57,733 bases of DNA from Bacillota bacterium (lineage in GTDB: Bacteria > Bacillota > Limnochordia > DTU080): positions 1 through 57,733 of the forward strand of contig DULU01000021.1 in assembly GCA_012840225.1 (NCBI GenBank), written 5' to 3'. The notes beneath the pieces are model-generated. The model was not told where the DNA came from. It was given only the letters and a program-made list of their open reading frames with translations, and ran no database searches. Made by a program: the position numbers and the translations under genes. Positions 8,616 through 17,718 of this stretch are shown here, piece after piece. Position 1 is the stretch's first letter. Every line of letters starts with the position of its first letter.

Positions 8616-10247
8616 GTGCTCAAATTGATGATGAGTAAGGTACAAAACAAGGTACACAGGACCTTGTTGGCCAATCCTGCGGTCACGGAGGAAAAACTCC
8701 AGGGTACACTGGAATTGAGCTGGCAGGTCCTCAAAAAATTGACGGAGAACTTGCCGGCTTATCTTGTTTTGCTGACTTCCGATTATCAAGTGCCTTTCGC
8801 CAACCGTTTTTTTGTGGAGCGCTTCGGCGCCCCTCAAGGTCGCCGCTGTTTTGAGCATCTCTTTAACCGCCACACGCCTTGCGAGAACTGCCAGACTTAC
8901 CTGGTGCTAAAGACCAAAGCGGCGCATGAGTGGGAATGGACAGGGCCGGACCAGCGCCATTATTATAGTTACGTTTTCCCTCTCATCAACACCGACGGCT
9001 CGCAGTTTATCCTTGAGATGGGCATAGATAAGGACGATGCCGGGTGCCTGGCGGGCCAGGCGGAACTGGAGCAGAAAGTATTGGAAGCCATGGTCAGCGA
9101 GCGCACCAACCAATTGAAGTTGTTGGACAGCCGCAAGAATACATTCCTAGCTACCCTCTCCCATGAATTGCGCAATCATATTGCCGCCATCAGCAACGCC
9201 AACAGCATCCTGGAGCAGTTTAACGCCACCCTGCCCGCCAAAGTCGGATGGGCCAAAGAGGTGATCAAACGCCAGCTGAACCAGCTGGAGCGGCTGGTGG
9301 AGGATTTACTGGACATCTCCCGCATCGAACAAGGCAAAATTCACCTGGAACTGGAAGAGGTGGAACTCAACTCACTCGTGCGACAGGTAGCCGGGGATTA
9401 TAAATTCCTGTTCGACCAGGGCGGTATAAATCTGCAGGTCGGCATCTACCAGACCCCGCTTTATGTCCACGGCGATGCGGCGCGCCTCGCCCAGATTATA
9501 GGCAACCTTTTACGCAATGCCTATAAATTCACCCACAGCGGCGGAGAGGTACTGATCAGGCTGGAAAGCCGGCCGGCGGAAAACACCGCCGTCCTGGAAG
9601 TCGCCGACACCGGTATCGGCTTGGCCGAAGAGTCGCTCACCTCCATCTTTCTTCCCTTTACCCAGGTGCATGATAACGCCGGCAAGGATGGCATAAACGG
9701 CCTGGGCTTAGGTCTGGCATTGGTTAAGGGGCTTGTGGAATTGCACGGCGGTCAGGTGTGGGCCGAAAGCGCCGGGCTCGGCAAAGGATCCCGCTTTTTT
9801 GTCCGTCTACCGCTCATATCCTGCACCGCCTCCCAGCTGAGCACCGCTCAGGCCCTCACTGTGCCTCCCCGGAGAATATTGATCATAGACGACAACTTCG
9901 ACCTGGCCATGAGCCTCGGCGAGCTGCTCGGCAATGAAAACCATCAGGTGGAAGTGGCGACAAGCGGAAGTGAAGGGTTGGCCAAGGCGCGCCTCTTCCG
10001 TCCTGAGGTGATACTCTGCGACATCCGTCTGCCCAACATGGACGGTTACGATATTGTCAAAGCCGTGCGCACCGACGAAGCTCTCAGGCAGGTTAACCTC
10101 ATCGCCATCACCGGATACGCCCACTCGGAGGACTACAAACGGATGATCACGGCCGGCTTTGACGCCTGCCTGGTCAAACCGTTTGATTTATCACAAGTAA
10201 AAGAGGTTCTTTTGCAGATAGACAAGGCCGCGCCCAATTGCGAATAA
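8616..10247 (+). CDS. Soluble PAS histidine kinase with C-terminal receiver domain
   Basis: This cytoplasmic hybrid sensor kinase is expected to autophosphorylate a histidine and pass the phosphate to its own receiver aspartate. The chosen start is the GTG at 8616 behind GGAGGGA, giving 543 residues. Order: a PAS-like domain (about 20-145) with a cysteine cluster in RRCFEHLFNRHTPCENC; a short coiled coil; HisKA with the H-box TLSHELRNH (His183); HATPase with NLLRNAYKFT, DTGIGL and GLGLGLA; a receiver domain with IIDDN, the phospho-acceptor in ILCDIRLPNMDG (about Asp469), and KPF. No membrane segments are seen, so the signal must be intracellular. There is no DNA-binding output domain and no separate regulator nearby. 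The secreted lyase gene follows after 72 bases. Confidence 0.9.
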   Translation: MLKLMMSKVQNKVHRTLLANPAVTEEKLQGTLELSWQVLKKLTENLPAYLVLLTSDYQVPFANRFFVERFGAPQGRRCFEHLFNRHTPCENCQTYLVLKTKAAHEWEWTGPDQRHYYSYVFPLINTDGSQFILEMGIDKDDAGCLAGQAELEQKVLEAMVSERTNQLKLLDSRKNTFLATLSHELRNHIAAISNANSILEQFNATLPAKVGWAKEVIKRQLNQLERLVEDLLDISRIEQGKIHLELEEVELNSLVRQVAGDYKFLFDQGGINLQVGIYQTPLYVHGDAARLAQIIGNLLRNAYKFTHSGGEVLIRLESRPAENTAVLEVADTGIGLAEESLTSIFLPFTQVHDNAGKDGINGLGLGLALVKGLVELHGGQVWAESAGLGKGSRFFVRLPLISCTASQLSTAQALTVPPRRILIIDDNFDLAMSLGELLGNENHQVEVATSGSEGLAKARLFRPEVILCDIRLPNMDGYDIVKAVRTDEALRQVNLIAITGYAHSEDYKRMITAGFDACLVKPFDLSQVKEVLLQIDKAAPNCE

Positions 10248-10319
10248 TGTGGGCAGCATCACCAGGAGTACGATGGGAAGGGGCGAAATTAACTGTCCAT
10301 AGAAATGGAGGTCGCTCTC

Positions 10320-13300
10320 ATGTCTTCATTCCGCACCGCTCTCTTTATAGAGGCCAGCCAGTGGTTGTTGCTGCTCTTGGTCATCTGCGCCGCGGTGTTG
10401 CTTCCGGCCGTCGCCGCTCAGGCCAAAACTCATACCAATCTGTTGACGGCAGCGGAAGTGGCGGAAATCCGCCGCACCCGCCAATGGGAAGGGATAAACG
10501 TCAGCAGTGTGCTCGCCACGGCCAATAACTGGATGAAATATACCCCGGAAGAGTTGCGACAGATGGTGCCACCGGCCTGGATACCGCGGGCTTACGACGT
10601 CAATTTCAAGCAGGATCCGCAGCATTCCACGGAGATCCTGAGAATGGGCCGTTATCCTTTCATCGTCAATCCCGATCTGCCCTACAAGATCACCTGTCCG
10701 GTAGGCGGGGAAATCTATCCCACCAACGATTTCGACCCCACTCAGATCACTTTGCCCAATCAGACCACGAGCGACCCCTATGTGGACTACGGCTGGGGCT
10801 GGAGCATGCCCGGCGATCAGTATAGATACTGGTTTGTAGGCTACTATGTCCATTGGCTGTGGCAAAACCACCTGCGGCCGGCGGTTCTGGCTCTCGGCCA
10901 GGCTTACATCATCACCGGCGACCGGAAATATGCCCGCCAGGCCGCCGTCCTGCTCGACCGCATCGCCGAGGAATACCCCCAAATGGACTACCAGTCGCAA
11001 TCCAGGGAAGGTTTTGAAATATATGTAGGCAACTACCCGGGCCGCATCCTGAACAATATCTGGGAAACCGCCATGGTGACCGACCTGGCGGTGGGTTATG
11101 ATTACGCCTATGAGGGTATGGAAGGCGATACCCTGCTTGAGGAGGCCGTACAGAAAAGCGTGGCGGAGATCAGGCGCCATATTGAGCAAAACCTCCTGGA
11201 AAACGCCGCCCGCTCCATCTATACCATGGATATGCGCATCCGGGGCAACTTCGGCATGCACCAGAAAGCCCTGGCTACCATAGCTTTCGTGCTGGACAAC
11301 GAAAACACCGGGAGATATATAGACTTTGTGCTGCACAACACCGGGGGCCGCCACTGGCTGGATGAGGGGGTGCTCTCCGGCCTCACGAACTTCCTTTTCC
11401 GCGACGGGGCGCCGAATGAAAGCTCTCCCGGCTACAATTCCCTCTGGCTCAACCAGCTGAACGAAGTCGCCGGCCTGCTGAAAGATATCGGCATCGATCT
11501 ATACAAAAGTGAGCCGAAGCTCAAGCGGTTGTATGATTATCCGTTGCGCATCGTCATGGCGGACAAGTTTTCCCCAAACATCGGCGATACCGGATCGGTG
11601 AAAAGCGAAGGCATCGTCGGCTGGAACAATTATGTGTATGGCCGCGGCTTCAAGGAATACGGCGACCGTTCCTACCTTCTGGGCAAACCTTTGAGCACCA
11701 AGAGCGACAACATGAGTGCGTACGGACTGGCCATGCTGCGCAGCAGCGGACAGGGAGGGCCGCCGGCCGGGATCAGCATCTACTACGGTCCCGGCGGCGG
11801 GCATGATCATTTTGCCCGCCTCAATCTGGAGATGTTCGCCAAAGGTTCCCGCATCCTGCCCGATCTGGGTTACCCGGAATATGCCAATGCCTATTCCAAA
11901 AAGGACCAGGTCTGGGTGCGCAATACGGTAAGCCACAATGTGATGGTGGTGGATGAAAAACGCCAGGCTACCAAAGACGGCGGCCGCCTGCAGGCCTTTG
12001 CCGCCCTGCCGGATGTGCAGTATGTCGATGTGCGGGCTGAAGAGGCCTATCCGGGCATCGAACGCTACCAGAGATCCGTGGCGCTGATCAACGCTCCGGA
12101 AGGCGAGGTGTATGCTCTGGACGTCTTCCGGGTAGCCGGCGGGCAGCAGCATGATTATAGCCTCCACGGACCTGAAGGCCGGTTTACCGTGTCCGGGATT
12201 GAGCTTTCGCCCGTGCAGCCGGGCACCGCTGCCGGACCGGATGTGCCCTATGGCTATCTCTATGATGCTCCTGCCATGGAAGTGGCCGGTTTTCGCGGTC
12301 CCTATAGCTCCTATACCGGAAGCGGTTATTCTTACCTCACCAATGTGCAGCACGGCACGGCGAGCAGTGTCTGGAGCGCCGACTGGCAGCTCGCCGGAGG
12401 GCGCACGCACCTGCGGGCTACTTTCATTCCCCAGTCGGAAACCGGAATCATCGTAGCCGACGGCGAGCCGCCGCGCAATGTGGTAGGCAACCCGGAATGG
12501 CTGAAGTATATCTTGGCTCGGCAAAAGGCTGCTGGCCCGGATTCATTCACCTCCTCTGCATCGCGGTCCACATCCCACTCCTCCCCATCAGCCTCTCAAT
12601 TGGCCAGCACTTTCGTCACCATCCTGGAGCCGTATGAAGAGCAACCCTTCATCACCGGCGTGCGGCCGCTGGGCGGCCGGCTCCCGGCAGGCGCCGATCA
12701 GGTGGTGGCGCTGGCTGTTGAGCACAGGGGCGGCACAGACTACCTGTTCCAGGCCATCGCTGCCGCTGCCGGCGGCAGCTGGCCCGAGGAATCAGCCGCC
12801 TTCCGGGGCTCTCTCGGGGTGATCTCCTATGACCAGGGTGGAATGATCAGGCATGCATCCCTCGTCGGCGATGGTTACCTCAAGCACGGTCCCGTCAGCC
12901 TGGAGAGCGCCGGTGCCTACCGCGGTGCCATTGCGGAAGTCGACTACAGCACAGGGCGCATCGTGGTGGAACTGGACGAGAGTTCACTGTCGCTGCCCGA
13001 AGGCGAAGTGCTGGCTGGATCCCGCATTGTCATCGCCAACGACCAGCATGCCACGGAATATGAAATTAAGGAAGTGCGACAGCTCGGCGGGCGCCGCTAT
13101 GAAATGCACTTCACCGACACCTATTTCCAGACGGGCAAAGGTCTGGCGGGCACGGTGATAGAATACCCCGGCCGGGAAAGCCGCATCACCTCACCCACTC
13201 CGATGGTGCTGAACACTTATTATAACGGCCAGTGGCTGGTGAATCCCAACAACGGCCGGGGCGGGCGCATCTCCTCCTTCACCGGCAACGGCCGGAGCAT

Positions 13301-14261
13301 CACCGTAGCCTCCGGGGAACTGGGGTTGACCAACGGGGATTATTTCTATGTCTACGACTTTGGTGCCGGCGACCGTTTTCAGATCACCGTCACCATAAGC
13401 CTGAAGGCTGCCAGCGCCGGGCGGTATGAAGTGCAAAGCAATGTACCCGGGCGCCTGGAGCTGTGGAACGGCGCCGGGTATGACCTCTCGCCCGGCACTC
13501 AGATGGTGGCAGTGCCCGTCCTGGAACCGACGCTTCCCAACTGGCCGACCGCTCCCGTTTCAGGCCTCTTCAGGCCGGAATTCGGCATCATCGTTCCCGC
13601 CGGCCTGGAGTGGCAAAAGGTGGAAATCCTCCTGGATGATGTGGTCATATATACCGGTCCGGAACTGCCTGTTCAGGGTATACTGGCCATAGATACCACC
13701 AGTTTGACCGACGGCGAACATCGGCTGCAATTGCGGGCTACCGACTCCTTCGGCATAGCAGTCGGCAAAACCGGGACCTTTGAAGTGAAAAACTGGTGGG
13801 AAATAGACACCCAGCTCCAGGCTCCGGTGGTGTCTGCCTGGTTCGGGGCCATGGATTTCACATCCATATATGAAAAATCGGCCGGCTGGAGCTTTGTCAA
13901 GGATCGACCCCAGGAATATCTGGGCGATATCGACCGCATGATCCGAGTGGCCCCGGGCGATCAGTATATCATCTGGGAAACCCCTAACCTGAGGAGTTTT
14001 GAAATCACTTTCTACAGCAAAGAGGTTTCTCTGCCGGCAGAGGTGGAATTAGCCATCTCCCCCGACGGCAAGCAATGGGAAGAAGTGCCGGCTCAGGTGC
14101 AGGTGACCGGATCCTCCGAAAGCGGTCGGCAGCGCTTGGTGGTGGCGGGAGAGTTGCCGGAAACTGCCGCAGGGCAGTTCTTCCGCATTCTGGTGCGCTC
14201 TGCATTGCCGCTAGACGGCATCGAACTCGGCGCCGTGAAGCTGCGGGGGCGAGTCAGATGA
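10320..14261 (+). CDS. Secreted heparinase II/III-family polysaccharide lyase, multidomain
   Basis: The ATG at 10320 (GGAGG eight bases upstream) gives 1313 residues. A signal peptide (WLLLLLVICAAVLLPAVAAQA) is followed by an alpha-helical toroid region with Trp/Tyr-rich stretches (about 90-430), and then by the heparinase II/III beta-sheet domain containing GGGHDHFARLNLEMF (His495/His497) and VSHNVMVVD (His539). Such enzymes cleave acidic polysaccharides by beta-elimination. A Ser-rich linker (about 740-766) leads to further beta-rich domains, including an Ig-like module (about 1080-1160, with LTDGEHRLQLRATD) and a discoidin-like C terminus. No SLH, sortase or membrane anchor is seen, so it is probably released. 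The actual polysaccharide cannot be read from sequence. It probably shares a transcript with the preceding kinase. Confidence 0.88.
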   Translation: MSSFRTALFIEASQWLLLLLVICAAVLLPAVAAQAKTHTNLLTAAEVAEIRRTRQWEGINVSSVLATANNWMKYTPEELRQMVPPAWIPRAYDVNFKQDPQHSTEILRMGRYPFIVNPDLPYKITCPVGGEIYPTNDFDPTQITLPNQTTSDPYVDYGWGWSMPGDQYRYWFVGYYVHWLWQNHLRPAVLALGQAYIITGDRKYARQAAVLLDRIAEEYPQMDYQSQSREGFEIYVGNYPGRILNNIWETAMVTDLAVGYDYAYEGMEGDTLLEEAVQKSVAEIRRHIEQNLLENAARSIYTMDMRIRGNFGMHQKALATIAFVLDNENTGRYIDFVLHNTGGRHWLDEGVLSGLTNFLFRDGAPNESSPGYNSLWLNQLNEVAGLLKDIGIDLYKSEPKLKRLYDYPLRIVMADKFSPNIGDTGSVKSEGIVGWNNYVYGRGFKEYGDRSYLLGKPLSTKSDNMSAYGLAMLRSSGQGGPPAGISIYYGPGGGHDHFARLNLEMFAKGSRILPDLGYPEYANAYSKKDQVWVRNTVSHNVMVVDEKRQATKDGGRLQAFAALPDVQYVDVRAEEAYPGIERYQRSVALINAPEGEVYALDVFRVAGGQQHDYSLHGPEGRFTVSGIELSPVQPGTAAGPDVPYGYLYDAPAMEVAGFRGPYSSYTGSGYSYLTNVQHGTASSVWSADWQLAGGRTHLRATFIPQSETGIIVADGEPPRNVVGNPEWLKYILARQKAAGPDSFTSSASRSTSHSSPSASQLASTFVTILEPYEEQPFITGVRPLGGRLPAGADQVVALAVEHRGGTDYLFQAIAAAAGGSWPEESAAFRGSLGVISYDQGGMIRHASLVGDGYLKHGPVSLESAGAYRGAIAEVDYSTGRIVVELDESSLSLPEGEVLAGSRIVIANDQHATEYEIKEVRQLGGRRYEMHFTDTYFQTGKGLAGTVIEYPGRESRITSPTPMVLNTYYNGQWLVNPNNGRGGRISSFTGNGRSITVASGELGLTNGDYFYVYDFGAGDRFQITVTISLKAASAGRYEVQSNVPGRLELWNGAGYDLSPGTQMVAVPVLEPTLPNWPTAPVSGLFRPEFGIIVPAGLEWQKVEILLDDVVIYTGPELPVQGILAIDTTSLTDGEHRLQLRATDSFGIAVGKTGTFEVKNWWEIDTQLQAPVVSAWFGAMDFTSIYEKSAGWSFVKDRPQEYLGDIDRMIRVAPGDQYIIWETPNLRSFEITFYSKEVSLPAEVELAISPDGKQWEEVPAQVQVTGSSESGRQRLVVAGELPETAAGQFFRILVRSALPLDGIELGAVKLRGRVR

Positions 14262-14579
14262 AGATGATCCTTCAGGCTGCTGTTTCTGCTCTGCGCTGTG
14301 GCTAGGAGGTGCAGGTTCCGCCGCCGCTCCGACTGACGATACTTCGACGGCCGGTGGTCCTGCAGACAGTGCTCCGGCCCCAGCCGGCCCGGCGCCGCAT
14401 AATTGGCATGTCCCTTTGAGGCAGTTCTCCCGCCGCAGTTCCAGGGGAGCCAGAAGCCGCCCATGCGCTACGCCTTCCCGTAAACCTCGGCGTCGGCCGA
14501 TAAAGTATCCGGCAATAAAAAAAGGGAAAAGGACGATAAAAAAGAGCGACCAGAAATCCATCACGGCAATCATATCCAA
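14211..14579 (-). CDS. Small single-span membrane protein with Cys motif
   Basis: The 122-residue product has one N-terminal membrane segment (FWSLFFIVLFPFFIAGYFIG) followed by a basic patch RRRGLREG, a cysteine pair in CLKGTCQLC, and a low-complexity Pro/Ser/Ala tail. Its function is unknown. It starts 8 bases after the UbiA-like gene stops, with AAGG overlapping that stop, so it belongs to the spoVK-GTPase-UbiA-like transcript. Its 3' end overlaps the end of the convergent lyase gene by 51 bases. The start may be the TTG at 14579 or the ATG two codons later. The tail is weakly supported, but the N-terminal half looks truly coding. Confidence 0.6.
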   Translation of the reverse strand: MDMIAVMDFWSLFFIVLFPFFIAGYFIGRRRGLREGVAHGRLLAPLELRRENCLKGTCQLCGAGPAGAGALSAGPPAVEVSSVGAAAEPAPPSHSAEQKQQPEGSSSSDSPPQLHGAEFDAV

Positions 14580-14586
14580 TCTATAT

Positions 14587-15285
14587 TCATCCTTCCTGCC
14601 CTGCCCACATTCTCCACCAGTACGCCGACGTCGCCCATATAATATATGAAAATATTGCCGCCAGCCCGGTGACGGCGGTCAGCCCCGGACTCAACCTGAA
14701 GGCACAGACGAGCAAATAGATACCGATCATCAAAGTCTCCCCACTACCCAAAAGCCTGCAAAGGTTGCGTTGCCCGGCTAAGGCATCGAGCTTGAGATCA
14801 ACATAATCATCCAGGCATTGCAGCCCGGCCATAAAGCAAAAACCCCAGATCATGGCGGCCGGACCGGTTCCCCATATTCCGATCAGAATAACTATTATGA
14901 TTTCCAGCCCGGCCGGGAGACCGCTCGGTAGGCGTTGCTGCCAGTCTCCGGTCATACCGACCGCATATGCGGCCAAAAAGAGCACGGCGGCAGCCTTGGC
15001 CGCCAATAAGGCGGAGAGACAAAAAGCCAGCAAAGCGTAAGATGTGGTGCTATCTCCCAAAAAACGGGCGACAGTGAAGCGGAAGGCCAGCTCATCGCCA
15101 TATTTATCCAGTTGCTCATCCATCAGGCGAATAGCGACGGCGGCAGCCAACGCCGCCATTCCGGCAAGCCAAAGGCCCGGCCAGGCAGTAATGGCCCCGC
15201 TCTTCCCAATAGGCAAGATGGTTGTTCCTGCCGGTCCGACCCACCAGGGAAGGTCCATCGCCAAGCTATAGCCAGCGACAGACAT
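14587..15285 (-). CDS. UbiA-like integral membrane protein
   Basis: The 232-residue polytopic protein has about six or seven predicted membrane segments. Two acidic loops, RLMDEQLDKYGDELA (about residue 53) and CLDDYVDLKLDALAG (about 157), sit where UbiA-type prenyltransferases carry their Mg-diphosphate-binding aspartate motifs. The spacing is looser than the classical NDxxDxxxD, so this is a divergent member at best. It starts with a very strong GGAGGTGA site inside the end of the GTPase gene (20-base overlap), so the two are probably translated together. Prenyl-acceptor chemistry is possible but unproven. Confidence 0.55.
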   Translation of the reverse strand: MSVAGYSLAMDLPWWVGPAGTTILPIGKSGAITAWPGLWLAGMAALAAAVAIRLMDEQLDKYGDELAFRFTVARFLGDSTTSYALLAFCLSALLAAKAAAVLFLAAYAVGMTGDWQQRLPSGLPAGLEIIIVILIGIWGTGPAAMIWGFCFMAGLQCLDDYVDLKLDALAGQRNLCRLLGSGETLMIGIYLLVCAFRLSPGLTAVTGLAAIFSYIIWATSAYWWRMWAGQEG

Positions 15286-15874
15286 ATTGCTTCACCTCCC
15301 GGAAGCCATGTCCATAAAGGGCGGAGATGGGGATGATGGTATGGCCGGCAAACTCCCGGCGAATCAGAGCCAACCCGGTCTTGGCTGCAGGCAGGTCCAT
15401 CTTGTTGGCCAGAATGAGGTAACCCCCCCGCATTTGGGCAAACTGAGCCACCTGGTAGTCCACTTCCCCGATGGCTTCCACCGCCCCCGTCATCCCGGCC
15501 CGTGAAGCGTCGACCATGTGCAGGATGATTTTCGCCTCCCGCACATTGGCCAAGGTCTGGGCCATGGCCCGGCGCACGTTGATGTCGCTGTGTATGCCTT
15601 CGCTCAGCCCGCTCGTATCCACCAGCTCAAGCAGCTTCCTTCCCTTCCCCACCGGCAACTCCAGCTTGATCGATTGCAGGCAGAGGGTTTGATGGGGCGT
15701 AGCCCCAGACAGGTCGCGCACGGCATTCTCCACGGCAAACACTTTTTCCCGGCGCCGGCCTTCCGGATCTTCACAGGTCAGGCGCACCTCGGACACCCCG
15801 AGATAATGGGCGAAGTGCAGCACAAAAACGCTTTTGCCTACATTTGTCTTGCCGATGACCAGGCACCTGCTCAC
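15266..15874 (-). CDS. Small GTP-binding protein of the Era/50S-binding GTPase superfamily
   Basis: The 202-residue GTPase has a complete motif set: G1 GKTNVGKS (residues 8-15), G3 DTSG (about 89), G4 NKMD (about 157) and G5 SAL (about 184). It lacks the extra domains of Era, Der, HflX or Obg. The GTG start overlaps the spoVK stop (GTGA-type), so it is translationally coupled to SpoVK. In B. subtilis spoVK lies next to the HflX-type GTPase gene, but this protein is far shorter than HflX and is not that protein. A role with SpoVK or the membrane protein that follows is inferred only from operon structure. Confidence 0.75.
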   Translation of the reverse strand: MSRCLVIGKTNVGKSVFVLHFAHYLGVSEVRLTCEDPEGRRREKVFAVENAVRDLSGATPHQTLCLQSIKLELPVGKGRKLLELVDTSGLSEGIHSDINVRRAMAQTLANVREAKIILHMVDASRAGMTGAVEAIGEVDYQVAQFAQMRGGYLILANKMDLPAAKTGLALIRREFAGHTIIPISALYGHGFREVKQYVCRWL

Positions 15875-16866
15875 GTCTCAGGCACCTCCAGATCCGCTTC
15901 TGTAATGGTCATTAAATCAGCCCGGGTGAGATTGGGCTTATCCACCAGCCGCACCGCTTGCCGGCGAATGGCTTTTTCCATCAGGTTGCGCACAAAACGG
16001 GCATTACCGAAATGAGGATCCCCGGCCTCCAGTTGGTCCTCCAGTATCTCCACCAACTTTTGCCTGGCCCCGGGAGACAGGTGGTATTCCCGGCGGCGCA
16101 GCATCAACAGGGCAATACGCAGCAGCTCCTGAGCTGAAAAATCCGGGAAATCGACATGAATAGGAAAACGTGATTTCAGCCCGGGGTTGGTAAGCAGGAA
16201 CAGGTTCATCTCCCGCCGGTAGCCTGCCAGGATCATTATCAGCTGATCCTTATAGTCCTCCATGGCCTTCACCAGGGTATCGATGGCTTCTTTACCGAAA
16301 TCCTTTTCCCCGCCTCTGGCCAGGGAATACGCTTCGTCGATAAAAAGCACCCCGCCTAGGGCTTTACGAACCACTTCCCTGGTCTTCTGGGCGGTGTGCC
16401 CAATATATTCCCCCACCAGATCAGCCCGTTCCGCCTCGATCAGGTGACCTTTCGGCAAGACTCCCATGGCATTGAACAATCTGCCGAAAAGGCGGGCTAC
16501 GGTGGTTTTTCCGGTGCCCGGATTACCAACAAATACCATATGTAGGACCAACGGTTCAACAAGCAAAGAAGCCGCCCGCCGCCTCTCCTGCATCACCAGA
16601 AAGGCCTGGATCTCCCGGGCCAGCTTCTTTATACCGTCGAGGCCGATCAAGGCATCCAGTTCCCCAAAGATAGCCTCAATGCGGCGTTGCCGCTCGGCTT
16701 CCTCATCGACCGTTTTGGCTTTGCCTTCCCCCGCCCGGCGCACCAGGACCACCGGCGGCTGGTTCATCTCCAGCTTGCGGATCATGGCAAAAGCTTCTGC
16801 CGGGGTCAGGCGTCCTTTTTCAAACAGCTCCAGAATATCATTTGGCGTCTTGGCCGGCTCCACCAA
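15871..16866 (-). CDS. spoVK: AAA ATPase of the SpoVK/CbxX family
   Basis: The 331-residue protein matches the stage V sporulation protein K group in length and motifs: Walker A FVGNPGTGKTTVARLFG (about 112-128), Walker B GVLFIDEAYSL (about 172-182), the sensor stretch IMILAGYRREM (about 210), and the CbxX-type C-terminal lid. The first 90 residues are a variable, helical adaptor-like region. In B. subtilis SpoVK is made in the mother cell and is needed for spore maturation; its substrate is unclear. The start is TTG at 16866 or the adjoining GTG, with only a weak GGTGAGAG site. The 160 bases upstream contain no gene. Confidence 0.88.
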   Translation of the reverse strand: MVEPAKTPNDILELFEKGRLTPAEAFAMIRKLEMNQPPVVLVRRAGEGKAKTVDEEAERQRRIEAIFGELDALIGLDGIKKLAREIQAFLVMQERRRAASLLVEPLVLHMVFVGNPGTGKTTVARLFGRLFNAMGVLPKGHLIEAERADLVGEYIGHTAQKTREVVRKALGGVLFIDEAYSLARGGEKDFGKEAIDTLVKAMEDYKDQLIMILAGYRREMNLFLLTNPGLKSRFPIHVDFPDFSAQELLRIALLMLRRREYHLSPGARQKLVEILEDQLEAGDPHFGNARFVRNLMEKAIRRQAVRLVDKPNLTRADLMTITEADLEVPET

Positions 16867-17025
16867 CTCTCACCGCTTTCGGCGCTTTCGGCTTCTTCCT
16901 CGGCAAACTACCACCTACCTTGGAATGTATATGTCGGTAACCGCAATTGATGAATGGATCGGAGCCGATCAATCCATACATTGCTACTCGGCTCGAGACG
17001 TTGAAGAAACATCAGCAATATGTGC

Positions 17026-17632
17026 CTAGTCGATAATCCTATCAACGATAATACTTTGTGCATCGATGCCTGGTTTGGCTATATCGGCCGGAATGCTGTA
17101 CAACACTTTCAAGGCATGCTCCTCATGGGGCGCCAAAACCTCTCTATATTGCTTGGCCAAAAAAGGATGCATTAAACTGCCTATACCAATCGTGATATTT
17201 GGCGGGGATGGCCAGTCTCACCTTAACTTCCGGCCCGGGCCATCTGGCGGTCATGTATGGTCTCTCCAACAATTGGCGATTCTCATCGGCATACACAAAG
17301 GTGAACCCTATGAGGTCGTCCATATATTGCTTACCCCAATCCACCGGCTTCGCCAAATTCACCACTTTATTGGCGGTGAGCATTGTCTGCAGAGAAGCGC
17401 CATATAAAGCCGTAGCTTTGGTATTTACTCGCCGCCCTCGAAAAGCAAAGCGGCCATGCCTGTCGGACACCGTTGTGGCATTGTTGGTGACGACAGTGAC
17501 ATGCTGCAGCGGCAATAGCTCATCTTCCATGACCACCGTGGCATAATTGATTTTGCTGCCGCAACCTGCCGTCAGCAACAATGCAGCAAGAACGGCAATA
17601 ACTATGGCTAATTTACAGCTTCGCCATCGCAT
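17026..17632 (-). pseudogene. Lipoprotein gene interrupted by a one-base frameshift
   Basis: From the ATG at 17632 (GGGAGG upstream) the frame encodes a lipoprotein signal peptide ending LLTAGC, then VSDRHGRFAFRG, which resembles a carboxypeptidase-regulatory-like beta module. The frame ends early at 17144. If one C of the CCCC run at 17204-17207 is removed, reading continues as AIPPNITIGIGSLMHPFLA and on through HEEHALKVLYSIPADIA to a stop at 17026. That gives a coherent protein of 201 residues in normal codon usage. The break is therefore either a real inactivation, a phase-variable tract or a sequence error. No function beyond an exported lipoprotein can be named. It sits between miaA and spoVK. 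Confidence 0.7.
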
Positions 17633-17718
17633 GGAACCACCTCCCAACAATTATTCTTGCTATCAAGGCACCTGTGTCCTAAGCAAAAACTGCTCACTCC
17701 GGCAAACACTCAACCGGC

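Noticed and set aside
16867-17025. A sigma-E-type promoter for spoVK (CATATACA on the minus strand near 16927)
   Set aside because: A -10-like match exists, but no -35 at proper spacing was found, so it is not annotated. The stretch otherwise holds no gene.
17633-17718. An hfq gene after miaA
   Set aside because: The spacer is only 86 bases and has no Sm-like motif. The gene is not at its usual place.
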